DNA of 64,000 bases. Origin: Adiantum capillus-veneris (taxonomy: Eukaryota > Streptophyta > Polypodiopsida > Polypodiales > Pteridaceae). The notes beneath the pieces are model-generated. The model did no database searches. It was not told the DNA's origin and was given only the letters and a program-made list of their open reading frames with translations. Of the stretch, positions 35,194 to 47,381 are shown in pieces. The position numbers were made by a program, and so were the translations under genes. The stretch lies in contig CM043964.1 in NCBI GenBank assembly GCA_014529385.2, positions 138,904,529 through 138,968,528 of the forward strand, written 5' to 3'. The number at the start of each line of letters is the position of its first letter. The first letter of the stretch is position 1.

Positions 35194-36701
35194 TTATTGG
35201 TATTCGACGTCGAGGTTTCCTGTTTGTTGTTGATTTGGTTGGCGGATTTTCTTTGCAAGTAAAAGTTGTAACTCTACAGCTCTTTGTTTGATCGTTCCTT
35301 TTGCAAAAGTTGCTTGGTTTGCCGCTACTGTTGATATGGCCGTGGTTGTTTCCGTGGATGGAAGTGTCATGTCCGTTGTAGCTATAATCTTGTTCTCTGT
35401 TAATTGATCTTTGGAGTTTTTTTCTGGAGGCTTTTGTAGGTTTATTGCCTCGTCCTTGGTCGTCATTGCTGTTCTGCTGATCGGCACCCACATAGATCGG
35501 TTTGCCGGTTTCGTATGTAATGAGTGTTTGGCTGCTCGTGTTGCTTGTACTGAAGGGAGTTCCTGTTGCTTTGGTTTGGGGATCCAAATGCGTGTCGCCT
35601 TTAAGTGGTTACTGAGCATTCTCTTCGGGATCCATATCTTTTTTATTCCCTTGGTTGTTGGTTTAACTGTGTTCTTCTGTTGACTTCTGCTGTTGTATTG
35701 TGGTTTGTATGCCAGGTCGCCTCTATCCTTCCGTACCCATACTTGTTTTTTGCATGTTGCTAACCTTGATCTATTCACTGTGGTCAATGTTGTCTTATTT
35801 TTGTAGTGAACATGGTTGGCAGTTCCCTAGTTGTTCTCCATGGGTATCGTGTTGTGCTTTATTGGCACCCATCCTTTTTGTTCTTTATCCAGTGATGGTG
35901 GTGCCATCATCTGGTTCTTTCGGGTTGGCTGAGCAAAGGCTACCACCTGTTGTTCTTGTGCATGTTGAATTTTGATTGTATTCGAATTCCAATCTATCTG
36001 CACATTATACTCTTTCTGCCAAGGTTGTCCCAACAACATGGGGTGTAGTGTGCTCGCATCCTCAACCACATAAAACTGGGGTAAACATATTGATGTATTT
36101 GTACATGCAATATTGTCCAGCCCAATGTTCCTAGTGAATGTGATGTACTACTTTCCAACACTTGTTGAGTAGGATGTAGTTGATCTTTGAGCTTGAGTTG
36201 TTTATATAATTTGTAAGAGATCAGATTTGCTTGAGCTCCAGGATCAAACAATGCCGTTGATTCAACTTCATTGCTACCCACTTTGACTACAATTATTGGT
36301 TCCCCTGTGTCTTCACCAAAATTCGTTAATTGAATAGCATTTATTCGCAACGGTGATCCACTTTGTTGTTGTTGTCGTAGAAGCCTTCTTTTTGCAATGC
36401 GTTCTTTTGCTTCTGCTTGTGCTTCTTCTCGTACCCTCTGTTTCTCCTTCATCCGTTGTTTTTCTTGATGGATTTGTTGAAGCATATCCTGTGTTAGTGA
36501 TAAATGATACTTTTTTAACCGACACCTACTAATCCAATTTGGCATTTCTTCTCCTGCCAATGTAGCAAGTTTGACAGCTCCACTTTGTGATAAATCACTA
36601 ATCACAAAGGGTCCCATCCCTCGCTTTTTAAGTTTCTTGGCATGTTGCTTCAAAGTATAAACAAGTACATAATCACCTGTTTTGAACTCTTTTGTACACA
36701 T
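35194..36701 (-). pseudogene. TG2 integrase tail, second retropepsin-like domain and W-[VI]-P-K ORF
   Basis: From 36,701: residues 1-68 are a chromo/SH3-like integrase tail (GDYVLVYTLKQHAKKLKKRG, then GPFVISDLS). Residues 70-112 are a Gln/Lys/Arg/Glu helix. At 135-170 a retropepsin-like start follows with LFDPGAQANLIS (Asp at codon 36,245-36,243; Pro replaces the usual Ser/Thr, so probably inactive). After a frameshift near 36,030 the closing part (MLLGQPWQKEYNVQIDW) reads in the frame 36,069-35,827. The same frame continues past a stop to 35,194 with VWVRK, IWIPK, IWIPK and MWVPI in Lys/Gln/Thr-rich sequence. Same order as in TG1. Confidence 0.78.
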
Positions 36702-36764
36702 ATGCTTGTCAAAAAACTTTTTTTCTCTTCTGTTTTTAGCATAGATCGAAGCTACAGCTCGCAG

Positions 36765-37910
36765 TCAAAGTTCATCTAGCTTTTCAAGATCATCTATTCT
36801 TGAAGAGAGCTCATGGCCTATCCATTCTAAGCGTTTCGCTACTCGTAGAGTTGGAACTAAAAACTCTATGGGTAATATAGCGTTTAGACCAAACACCATG
36901 TCGTATGGTGTGGTCCCGATTGATGTTTTGTAAGCTACCTTGTATGCCCATAGTGTTGAGTGTAATTGTTGATCCCAGTCTGTCCTTGACTCTAATACAA
37001 TTTTAGTCAAAACAGTGCATAGGGTGTTATTTGTGGCCTAAGCTTGTCCATTTGCCTATGGATGATATGGAGCAGATTTTCTATGTATGACCATGAATTC
37101 CTTTAGCAGGTATTCAATGACTTCATTAAGAAAATGTGTTCCTCGATCACTGACAATTTCTATTGGTAATCCGTATCGTAGAAAGACATTCTCATACAAA
37201 AATTGTGCAGTGGTTCTTGCGTCTGTTTTTTGTGTTGCTTTGGCTTCCGCCCATTTTGTGAGATAGTCCGTAGCCACAATGATATATTGGGTATGGGTGC
37301 GATATGCAGGGGGTGAAATAGACCCCACAAAATCAATTCCCCATTTTGCAAATTCCCGTGCTCCCATCATTGGCCGTAGTGGCATCTCATCTCTCTTTAT
37401 CGGCACCTTAGTGCGCTGACATGCGTCACAACGCTTTACAAACTCCTCGGCATCCATGTGCAATGTAGGCCACCATATTCCTGCGGTTAAGACAATTTTT
37501 GCCGTCTTATCGCCTGAAAAAGGGCCTCCACTTATTCCTCCATGTGCATGTTCTAAAATCAGCAGGTATTCACTTTCACTTGCACAGATTCTAAGTTGAT
37601 TGTCCTTTCCTCTCTTGTAGAGTTGATTTCCAATTAAATTAAAGTCTCGAGCCTCCAACTCTATAGCCCTTTTTCGCGCTTTTGTTATGTTTTCAAGAAA
37701 TATCCTTGTTGTTAAGAAATCAATGATATATTGACTCCATGCAGGTGCAATGGTTACCTGAAACAATGTCGCATGATCCACCGATCGTTTGGTACTACAT
37801 ATAGTACAATTGTTAACATAAGCATGTGTGTCAGCATACATAGTTGGCCAATAACTCCTAAGTGTTTCAATCTTTGGTGTGTTTTCATTGTTGAACAATG
37901 AAATGCACAA
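36765..37910 (-). pseudogene. TG2 integrase
   Basis: The HHCC zinc finger (HAHGGISGGPFSGD, then CDACQ) is followed by the catalytic core: WGIDFVGSIS (D), DYLTKWAEA (D-containing second block) and IVSDRGTHFLNEV. The Glu region is interrupted by a stop near 37,050 and resumes at 37,010 with WAYKVAYKTSIGTTPYDMVF. Integrates cDNA in intact relatives. One frame break separates it from RNase H. Confidence 0.9.
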
Positions 37911-38032
37911 TCTTGGATGTGTGCCTCTTCAAGATAACACTCGAATTCCTTTGGATTTATACATAATCATAGAATTTGATCCGAGCCTAGATGGTACAAT
38001 CGTCCTGCAATCAACTGAAAATTTTTTGTTTG

Positions 38033-38734
38033 TCAAAATGTTTGTTGTTTGGATTTGTCTTCCTTGTTATCAAATCTACCTCCGAAGGAAAGAATGCTAA
38101 CAATTTCCTGAGACCATTTGGGTATCATTTCAATATTGAAAAGATAAGCATCAGGTATGTCATCATCTACTCCTTCAGGAGCTTCCCCGTTTTGTAGCCT
38201 TGAAAGATGATCCGCCCGTAGATGAGTTTTATCCTTTTTTACTACCATTGTGAAGTCAAACTCTAGCAATATAATAAACCACCGTACAATTCTCCCAGTA
38301 TTGCATGGTTTACTTACTAGATACAAAAGAGTTTGATGATTTGTGAAGAACACAAATTTGTTTGCAAGTAGGTAATGCCAAAATTTCTTTACAGCATAAT
38401 TCATTCCTAATCCCTCTCTTTCAGTGGTGGTGTAGTTCTTTTCTGCACTATTTAGCTGTCGGCTCGCATAACAAACTGGGAAATCCATTGTTCCGTCTCC
38501 AAGTTGAGCCAGAATACTCCCAATTGTGTATGCAGATGCATCAATGTGAACATGGAATATCTTTTCCCAATCTGGTGCTTTAAGTACAGGTGCTGATACA
38601 AGGTTTTCCTTAAGCTTTTGGAATGAAGTTTCACACTCCTCAGTCCAGTCGAAACCGACTAATAAGCGATATAGAGGTTGTGCAATGACCGCATACATAT
38701 ATATGAATCTTTGATAATATCTGCAATGTCCCAT
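38033..38734 (-). pseudogene. TG2 RNase H
   Basis: Thumb/connection, then HVHIDASAYTIGSILAQ, TTTEREGLGMNYAVKKFWHY, FTNHQTLLYLVSKP and KTHLRADHLSRL. It is the usual Ty3 RNase H; Asp/Glu positions are present. It overlaps the RT frame by a shift at about 38,700. Confidence 0.92.
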
Positions 38735-40107
38735 GAAGGATTGTACTTGTTTGTCATTAGTAGCCTGGGCAAGTCTACTATGACTCTAATTTTGTCTAGG
38801 TCAGTGGTTATGCCATTTCTTGAGACAATATGTCCTAAGATGCGGCCTTGCCTTACCATAGAAATGCACTTTTCCGGGTTGAGACAGATTCGATATGTTC
38901 TGCACTTCTCAAATACCTTTTGTAAATGGTCAATATGTTCTTCTTGTATAAACGAGTGGACACAGAGATCATCCATATATATTTCAAAGAATATTCTTAG
39001 GTATTCTTTGAATGCATGAGTCATTAACCTTTGGAAGGTAGCTGGGGCATTGGTTAGGCCAAAAGGCATAACTCTATACGCATATATTCCCCACTCTGTG
39101 GCAAATGCTTTTTTGTGTTAATCCTCTATTGCAATTGCCAATTGGTTATACCCCGAAAACCCATCTAAAAAGGAATAAGCCCGTTTTTCATCCACCCTCT
39201 CAAGCACATACTCTGTGATCGGCAAGGGATAATTATCCCTTATTGTGGCTGCGTTCACTCTTTTGAGGTTCACACACACACGCAGCTTTTCGTTCTTTTT
39301 AGGGACAACCACAATGGGTGACACCCAATTTGTATGCTCGATTTCATAGATCAATTCAGAATCCATTAGCTTGTCAATCTCCTCTTTGATTCATTTAGCG
39401 AATGTGTCATTATATGTGTAAGGACGCTGTTTGCTAGGTTTGGCATCTGATTTCAAAGGAATTGTATGTTGGCATATCGATGGATCAACTCCTTTGAGGT
39501 CTTTGTAGGACCATGCAAACACATCTTTATACTTCTTGAGAAGTTCTGTCAGCCTTTCTTCTTCTTCATGCTCTAAATCAGTTACTATATAGACAGGCCG
39601 AAGCTCTTCACCTAGTGCAGCGAGGTCTATCCGTTTTGCATTTTTTGGCCCATCGTAAGATTCCTGGTTTATTCTTTCCCTTATTGGTGGTGTCATTATG
39701 ATTTTTCTGTCTTGGATGGTGAATTTTTGATAGTGGGATGGTACATTCATGTTCCCTTTTTTTGAATCCTCCTTACCGTCACTTTCTCCCTCAGTAGTCC
39801 ATACCTCTCGTAACGACCATTTTAGTTCTTGGTATTTCTTTTCATGCTCCATTTTGGTCCACTCTGGATCTTTTGTCTTTTCCTGTTTTGATTGTTGAGA
39901 TTTTCTTGATTTTGTTTCTGTTTTAGTCTTCCGTGCTTGTTTTATTTCCTCATGTGTCCTTTCCCTTCGAACTCTTGAGAATCTTCCTGATTTTGGTCTT
40001 TTACACAATCCTCTGCCTTGACAAGCATTAGATAGTGAGTTTTATCTTTTATCATGGGCATCAGGTTCTCTCTAATTTTGTTTTCTGCTCTTTTTTTTCT
40101 ATAGCGT
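38659..40107 (-). pseudogene. TG2 reverse transcriptase with N-terminal linker
   Basis: 40,008-39,391 is a Lys/Glu-rich linker ending in the RT fingers (KDVFAWSYKDLKGVDPSICQ). 39,366-39,118 holds SPIVVVPKKNEKLRVCVNL and AYSFLDGFSGYNQLAI. 39,069-38,659 holds [16 protein letters not shown], the catalytic YMDD (Tyr codon about 38,979) and GHIVSRNGITTD. Two stops interrupt it. Its 5' continuation, protease 1, lies beyond the TRG insertion at 46,088. Confidence 0.92.
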
Positions 40108-40345
40108 TGGAGAGGGGGAATGGGGGAACACGCCCAGCACAAACAAAGTGGCCTCTCTATAGCTCAGGGCACACACAGCACCCCAATCCACTTAGTGAGC
40201 ACCTTTGACTCACAGAATTCACACTATCACACACACGATCAAACACAACTCGACGCGCCTCAGCGCACACGCACTCAAACAGACCACCAATCAACCCGCG
40301 CCCACAAAACGGTTGCAATCGTCGCCTACCCTTGCACACATATTA

Positions 40346-40432
<87 letters not shown>

Positions 40433-42070
40433 ACACACACTCATCGGGGGGCGCACACGCCATCACACACCCGGCATCACATGCAACAAAATAGAGCAGG
40501 AGAAGGGGGGGGAAAGGAAATAGCACGACAAGAAACGCCCGTTCTCAATGGGGGAAACTCACTCCTTGCGAAAAAACACTGTAGCCGCACTCGGCTTCAC
40601 GAAATACATAGGGGGAGGCGCCCTCTCGGCCCTTTGCAAACAAAAAAACCTTGGCTCTTTTCCCTATGGCTCCCAAGCTTCACTAGGTGATCAAAAAGCC
40701 CTTAAAAATGACAAAAAGGATCCCTTTATAGAGGGGGAGCACCCACTTTTACTATACTTGGTCTCTTTCCGACACCTGGCGAGATTTTTATCTCCCTCTC
40801 ACTCTTACTCGCTTTGCTCTACTCGACTGCTGCGGGACCTCACCTTTACATGAGGGGGGGAGGGCAATAGCGATGTCGCTATTGCTCCCCTTCCTCTCCT
40901 TCAAAACTTTGGCCGCGGGACCACTCCCCATCGGGGTGCTACGTCACCGTTTCAAACTGCCGGACTCCGCCGCCGTGCCTGGCGTGCGCCACCGCGTCGC
41001 CGCCAAAGTCTGCCACGCTCCGCCTGCGCAGCGCTGCAAGCGCCCACGCCATAGCCACCACTTCGCGGAGCTCCTCACACTCCCCTTCATGCTCACTAAA
41101 GGGCACACGGCCCAGCTTATATACAGTCGCCGTCAAGCCCGGCCTTGCGCATATGGGCTTTCTCTACGCCATGTGGCAGCTGCCCGTGACATGCCTCCAA
41201 AAGCCCCTAAAATACCACCATTGTTTAACAAAAAAAAAGTCACTTTTGCTTGCATAGGATGCCCTACCATTCCCTGCTCTTTTACCCACTGTTCCGGTCG
41301 TCAAATCCCACCAAAAGTCTGCATTCCAGGCTTCCATCCCTCACCCTGGCTTGGCATTTCGATCACACTGCGTCCTCGATCCATGGACTCCAAAACAAAA
41401 AAAAATCATTTGTAGCTGCACCTCCATTGTCTACAGCCAACTTCGACTGGTCATTTCTCCATGCTCCGACCTCGAAACGGCACGCCGTCTCTTCCCGCGT
41501 GTCCCACATGCTGCATACCAACTCTGTAAACCGTGGCGATGCCCAAAAAAGCACTACAGGCACACTTTCCAGTGCGGCCAAGTGGGCTCAGACCCGGCCC
41601 CCGAAAAATCTTCACCTGACCATATCTTGCTATCGAGAGCTCCGATTCACATTCCGAAAAGACAGGCATGCTCCACAACTCGAGCACTACAGGCATATAC
41701 ACTGACATCCACCTAGTCCACCTGTCCCCAGCTGCCCTGTCCGTCGGGGATCTGCTACACACTTTACCTTTAAACCGCAATATCTCGAGCACCGGGGCTC
41801 CATTTGACGAGCCGTCTAGACCAGCTTCTAGAGCACACTGAACACCACATTCTAACACATAAAACCCACATCTCGGACACAATAGGCCACCCACCTGCTT
41901 GGTTCTTTGCAGCACATCTTTGGCCTAAAAAACCACTTTGAACATACACCTCTGCTATCCTTGGGCTGCCTAGGGCTTTGGTACCTGCCCTAGTCTTTTG
42001 CATTGCACTCACATGCTACCTCTGCCTGGCATAGACCATCTCCTAGCTCGGACCAACTTTGGCTGCACCA
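40108..42070 (-). repeat. TRG 3' LTR
   Basis: 1,963 bp, minus TGGTGCAGCC...CCTCTCCA. TATA-like CTCTATAAAGGG near 40,725-40,740. A perfect hairpin GCAATAGCGA-TG-TCGCTATTGC lies at 40,864-40,885. (CT)n run about 40,349-40,428. It is GC-rich with many chance ORFs. Confidence 0.93.
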
Positions 42071-42255
42071 TCATTGCCCACCCCCTCGTTGAACATTTAT
42101 GTTCAACCACACATGGACTTATTGTACTAAAAAACTGCACACCAAAAACATACTCTCTGTACACTGCAAAACCACTTAACATATGTACACCACTGGCACC
42201 TGCTACCCGCTTTCTTTGCTCCTGTGGGTTGCCCAACCCCCTACTTTACCTGTAA

Positions 42256-44088
42256 TCACCCTCCTGGGTCGAACACCTTGCATTGGTCTTTTCCACCCAC
42301 CTGCAACACTCTTGCATAGTGCCACACCAAGGCACACACCCAACTGCATATCCAAACTACCATCCACATGCTTCTACCACTCCAATCACTCCTTGGCAAA
42401 CTGCCCACTCGCAACCAAGTACCTTCAAGAACACCAAATAGAGCACCTTCGTGCTCACCATCAAAAAGCCTGCTTGTATTATCTCTCGCACCAAACGGAC
42501 CTAACACATCTGACCCGTCCTCCCATCCATGTAAAGTTAGATCCTCGTCTAGCAGATCCTGTACCTGTTCAACAGCATACTGCACAGCTACCTTGATTAG
42601 CATTCCCTTCAGCCACCACTCACATACCTCCTTACAAAGCCTGGACACCGCCTTGGAATCAGTATCACCTGTCATACAGGGCACCAACTGCATAGGAAGC
42701 ACCCCTAACTTTAGCTCCGCTTTGCCCTTCTCACTTGCCATGAACTCAATTCCAGTATCGTCGAGCTCCTCCTTGTCAATTGGCCCTTCAAGGTCAATAA
42801 GCACTGCTTGCCTATCAGCTTCAACCACTTGCTCTTCTACTACTGCATCCTCAAGCTCTGCCAAGGAAGAGAGAAACTCGTTCTCTACCGCATCCTCTTC
42901 GTTCTCTTCCACAGGTACCACTGCTTCACACTTTTTGGCACAACTTTGCACCTGCTGCACCACCATGGCATACTCCACCGCTATCTTCATCAACATAGCC
43001 ATTAGCATGGCACTGCACACCAGCTTTACCTGCACATCACCACCTGTAGGGCTAGACTACTCCACTTGGCCTTCACTAAGTACCTCGGTTTGCACTTCAT
43101 GCTGCTCCTTGTACATATTCACTGCCTCTCCACTCACACGTAAGAGGTCGAACTCATCATACCTGGATTGGGATGACTCGGTCTCCCAACTCGTATCTGC
43201 GTCCATAGAGCTACTGTCACTCGACATAGTCTCCACTTCGATTTCAAGCTCAGGAATCTCCTCTAGCTTCACCGCTTCAACCTTGTCTGCAAACCGCACT
43301 CGTTGCTCTTTACCGCACTTTAATGGAGCTTCAACAGCTTCACTCGAGCTTAGCAACACTTCCTTTGCCCACTCTGGAACCACCTGCACTTCCTCAATAA
43401 TTTGAACTGCTCTAGCCGGCATCTTCGGCATAGGAACCATCTTGTCTCTTTGCAGCCAAAGAACCCTTGGTTCTTCTTGCACTTGCACTCCTCTTTGCAC
43501 CACCTGTGGCTCGGCTACTACTGCATCACCCTGCTTTGGCATCACAGCACCTTGCGAACACCACCTAGCCTCTCGTTTCTTCAAAATCTTCTTGGTACGC
43601 CCTTTCGCTAGAGCTACCGCCTCTTCATGCGACATTGGACCATCTACTTCCACCTTATCTTGCACCTCCTCATGCAGGCAATCCATGAATTTACACAACT
43701 TCCAAAAACTGGCATTTCCTACAGCAGTTACCTTGATCAATTTCCCCCAAAGGGCTTTGAATTCCCACTCAAACGCTTGAAAATCTCCCTCCAAGATTTG
43801 CTTCAAACCATCCAGCTTCTGCTTTACTTCGTCTAGCTGCGCATCCGCAACAAATCTGTTTCAAAAAGCTGCCTCCAGGGCTTCACAATCTGCCTTTTCT
43901 TCTTCACCCAGGCCCTCGAACCATAGCTTTGCTTTACCACGAACCAGGAGCGGGAACACCTGTACCGCACCATCTTCTCTCGATAAACCGCTTTCCAACA
44001 CGAACAATCCGTAGTCTTGAAGCCAAGTTTCCGCATCTTCAACCCCAGTGAAAATGGGAAATCCTGCCCAAGCCATCACTAGCAGCAC
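42256..44088 (-). pseudogene. TRG gag-like protein
   Basis: One frame of about 610 codons with only two in-frame stops (TGA 43,861-43,863; TAG 43,057). The likely ATG is at 44,076, reading MAWAGFPIFTG. The N-terminal part has the retrotransposon gag core (AETWLQDYG, then LLVRGKAKLWFEGLGEEE). A Trp/Lys-rich helical middle and a basic segment (GRTKKILKKREARW) follow, and then a long acidic Val/Glu-rich C-terminal half with EEVQVVPEWAKEVLL. The far C-terminus has hydrophobic stretches near 42,300. No zinc knuckle and no protease motif. It would supply capsid but no enzymes. Confidence 0.8.
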
Positions 44089-44184
44089 CTGCTCTTCAAA
44101 GGCCGCACCTTTGGCATCACCGAAATCACTGCTTCGACTTCAACTAGGAGCATCAGCATACTCCTCCGTGGGGGCACCAGAAGA

Positions 44185-46087
44185 TGGAGAGGGGGAATGG
44201 GGGAACACGCCCAGCACAAACAAAGTGGCCTCTCTATAGCTCAGGGCACACACAGCACCCCAATCCACTTAGTGAGCACCTTCGACTCACAGAATTCACA
44301 CTATCGCACACACGATCAAACACAACTCGACGCGCCGCAGCGCACATGCACTCAAACAGACCACCAATCAACCCGCACCCACAAAACGGTTGCAATCGTC
44401 GCCTACCCTTGCACACATATTACCACTCTCTCTCTCTCTCTCTCTTTGCACACACACTCATCGGGGGGCGCACACGCCATCACACACTCGGCATCACATG
44501 CAACAGAATAGAGCAGGAGAAGGGGGGGGAAAGGAAATAGCACGACAAGAAACGCCCGTTCTCAATGGGGGAAACTCACTCCTTGCGAAAAAACATTGTA
44601 GCCGCACTCGGCTTCACGAAATACATAGGGGGAGGCGCCCTCTCGGCCCTTTGCAAACAAAAAAACCTTGGCTCTTTTCCCTGTGGCTCCCAAGCTTCAC
44701 CAGGCGATCAAAAACCCCTTAAAAATGACAAAAAGGATCCCTTTATAGAGGGGGAGCACCCACTTTTAGTATACTTGGTCTCTTTCCGACACCTGGTGAG
44801 ATTTTTATCTCCCTCTCACTCTTACTCGCTTTGCTGTGCTCGACTGCTGTGGGACCTCACCTTTACATGAGGGGGGGGAGGGCAATAGCGATGTCGCTAT
44901 TGCTCCCCTTCCTCTCCTTCAAAACTTTGGCCGCGGGACCACTCCCCATCGGGGTGCTACGTCACCGTTTCAAACTGCCGGACTCCGCCGCCGTGCCTGG
45001 CGTGCGCCACCACGTCGCCGCCAAAGTCTGCCACGCTCCGCCTGCGCAGCGCTGCAAGCGCCCACGCCATAGCCACCACTTCGCGGAGCTCCTCACACTC
45101 CCCTTCATGCTCACTAAAGGGCGCACGGCCCAGCTTATATACAGTCGCCGTCAAGCCCATCCTTGCGCATATGGGCTTTCTCTACGCCATGTGGCAGCTG
45201 CCCGTGACATGCCTCCAAAAGCCCCTAAAATACTACCATTGTTTAACCAAAAAAAAGTCACTTTTGCTTGCATAGGATGCCCTTCCATTCCTTGCTCTTT
45301 TACCCACTGTTCCGGTCGTCAAATCCCACCAAAAGTCTGCATTCCAGGCTTCCATCCCTCACCCTGGCTTGGCATTTCGATCACACTGCGTCCTCGATCC
45401 ATGGACTCCAAAACAAAAAAAATCATTTGTAGTTGCACCTCCATTGTCTACTGCCAACTTCGACTGGTCATTTCTCCACGCTCCGACCTCGAAACGGCAC
45501 GCCGTCTCTTCCCGCCTGTCCCACATGCTGCATACCAACTCTATAAACCCTAGCGATGCCCAAAAAAGCACTACAGGCACACTTTCTAGTGCGGCCAAGT
45601 GGGCTCAGACCCGGCCCCCGAAAAATCTTCACCTGACCATATCTTGCTATCGAGAGCTCCGATTCACATTCCAAAAAGACAGGCATGCTCCACAACTCGA
45701 GCACTACAGGCATATACACTGACATCCACCTGGTCCACCTGTCCCCAGTTGCCCTGTCCGTCGGGGATCTGCTACACACTTTACCTTTAAACCGCAATAT
45801 CTCGAGCATCGAGGCTCCGTTTGACGAGCCGTCTCTACCAGCTTCTAGAGCACACTGAACACCACATTCTAGCACATAAAACCCACATCTTGGACACAGT
45901 AGGCCACCCACCTGCTTGGTTCTTTGCAGCACATCTTTGGCCTAAAAAACCACTTTGAACATACACCTCCGCTATCCTTGGGCTGCCTAGGGCTTTGGTA
46001 CCTGCCCTAGTCTTTTGCACTACACTCACATGCTACCTCTGCCTGGCATAGACCATCTCCTAGCTCGGACCAACTTTGGCTGCACCA
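44185..46087 (-). repeat. TRG 5' LTR
   Basis: 1,903 bp, near-identical to 40,108-42,070. It has a short CT run (about 22 bp against about 80), TATA-like at about 44,746, and the same hairpin at 44,882-44,903. Confidence 0.93.
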
Positions 46088-47381
46088 GCATTCTTGGCGC
46101 TTGGCGTCTAGGGTGTTGATTTGTAAAATCATAAAACTTGATATTCATGGTTGTCTCCCCACGCTCGCTCGAGTTGTCTGAACACTCGTTATCTGCATCG
46201 TTACTTAATTCCATATGCTCAGAGGAGTTATAAAACTCTTCTTGTTCTGGTGAGTCTACATTCTCATCTCTTGTTGGTATAAGGCATACCATGTAATAGG
46301 GTAGCACATCATAGCCATCTTTATCATAAAATTTTGTCGTTGGACTATCTGTAATGGTACAGACATCCAATGTTGCTAGTATGTGTTCCCATTCCAGAGG
46401 TTCTAAGGCATCTTCGGAAAAAGGTTCCGGAATGTAATCCTTGTCCTCAATAGCTCTATCTAAAATAAAAAAATCCTCTCTTTTTCAGCTCCCACAATGT
46501 GAAGCTCCGCACATCCATAGCTCTTTTTTCTGCCCTAACCATGCTTGGAGTTCGGACCCTGCCAATATAGTTGAATCAAACTCTTTCACTGGTGTCTGGT
46601 TCACATCCTTGTAACTATGGTCTTTTAGGTATATTTTGGTTGTAGTCTCCCCACGTGTGAGGTATATGTGGTGGTAACCCCAATCTTGGACCATCTATAA
46701 TTGTCTCATGAATGGTCTTCTCAAGATGATCTCGTAATTGTTCTTTTTGTTGAAATCAACTATTGCAAATGTATGCTCATACTCGATTCCGCAAGAGGTG
46801 AGAATTACTTTTTCTAAAAATCCTAGAGGCTTTTCCATGAACCCATCTACCAGTTGCAATTTCATTCTGGTAGCTCTCAAATCCGATTTTCCCCAGATTT
46901 CTTTGGTGGCGATAGCGACTCCAGCTCCACTGTCAAGAATAGCTTTGGAAACTACTCCCTAGAATTCTACTGGTAGTGTGGTATTTCCATCTTCTCCCTC
47001 GCAATATTCTCCAACCTTGTTTCAAGGTACTAGCCTAGTGTTTAGTTGAGGCTTGTCCAATTCTCTGATCCCTTCTTGAAGCTTCGAGGTAGGGTCTTTT
47101 ACTCCAAATTTTTCTAAGCATTTGCCTACAGTGGTCCACATGTTTGGTCGTAACCTCAGGAGTTCGGCTAACGTGATTGTGCATGCCACAGGGGTGGACA
47201 ATAACTCAATCAACCCTAGTGAATCCATCACTCTGCTGGAAGAAAGTCTTTGAGATGGGATTGCTCTCACCTCAGACTTAGCTTCATACTCCCCTAGGTA
47301 AGAGGGTAGAGTTTTTAGCGAGTCTTGTTGGCTATCCCGAACTAATTGAACCCTGGTCTCCCCCTTGTGAATGCATATCAA
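46088..47381 (-). pseudogene. TG2 protease 1 and flanking linker
   Basis: 47,381-47,022 is the gag/protease linker. Around 46,945 the retropepsin start reads SKAILDSGAGVAIAT, the canonical active site. It runs through VDGFMEKPLGFLEKV and closes near NNYEIILRRPFMRQL (46,695). A long acidic linker (46,694-46,088) leads toward RT but is cut by TRG. In the family this enzyme processes Gag-Pol. It is broken by several stops, but the active-site Asp-Ser-Gly is intact. Position between gag and RT is the expected one, in contrast to the second copy near 36.2 kb. Confidence 0.83.

Larger units (their letters stand above)
40108..46087 (-). mobile_element. TRG: gag-only LTR retrotransposon inserted in TG2
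   Basis: Two long direct repeats (40,108-42,070 and 44,185-46,087) flank a 2.1-kb interior with one gag frame and no protease, RT or integrase, the layout described for TR-GAG non-autonomous elements. Minus orientation: PBS-like TGGTGCCCCCACGG at 44,166-44,179 and polypurine GAGGGGGTGGGCAATGA ending at 42,071. The flanks carry GCATT (46,088-46,092) and GCGTT (40,104-40,108), a possible duplication with one mismatch if the LTR ends one base inside. LTRs are near-identical apart from microsatellite length, so it is the youngest insertion here. Confidence 0.9.

Noticed and set aside
35411-35683. Hydrophobic plus-strand ORF resembling membrane segments
   Set aside because: Antisense to the WVPK ORF of TG2; hydrophobicity is a by-product of complementing Lys/Gln/Thr codons.
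40120-42250. Many ORFs of 60-180 codons on both strands
   Set aside because: They lie in the GC-rich TRG LTR, recur in the second LTR at 44.2-46.0 kb, and overlap each other on both strands; no domain.
42368-43405. Plus-strand ORF of 345 codons, Ser/Thr-rich
   Set aside because: Antisense to the gag-like frame; its low-complexity Ser/Thr/Cys composition mirrors Glu/Val/Ala codons on the other strand.
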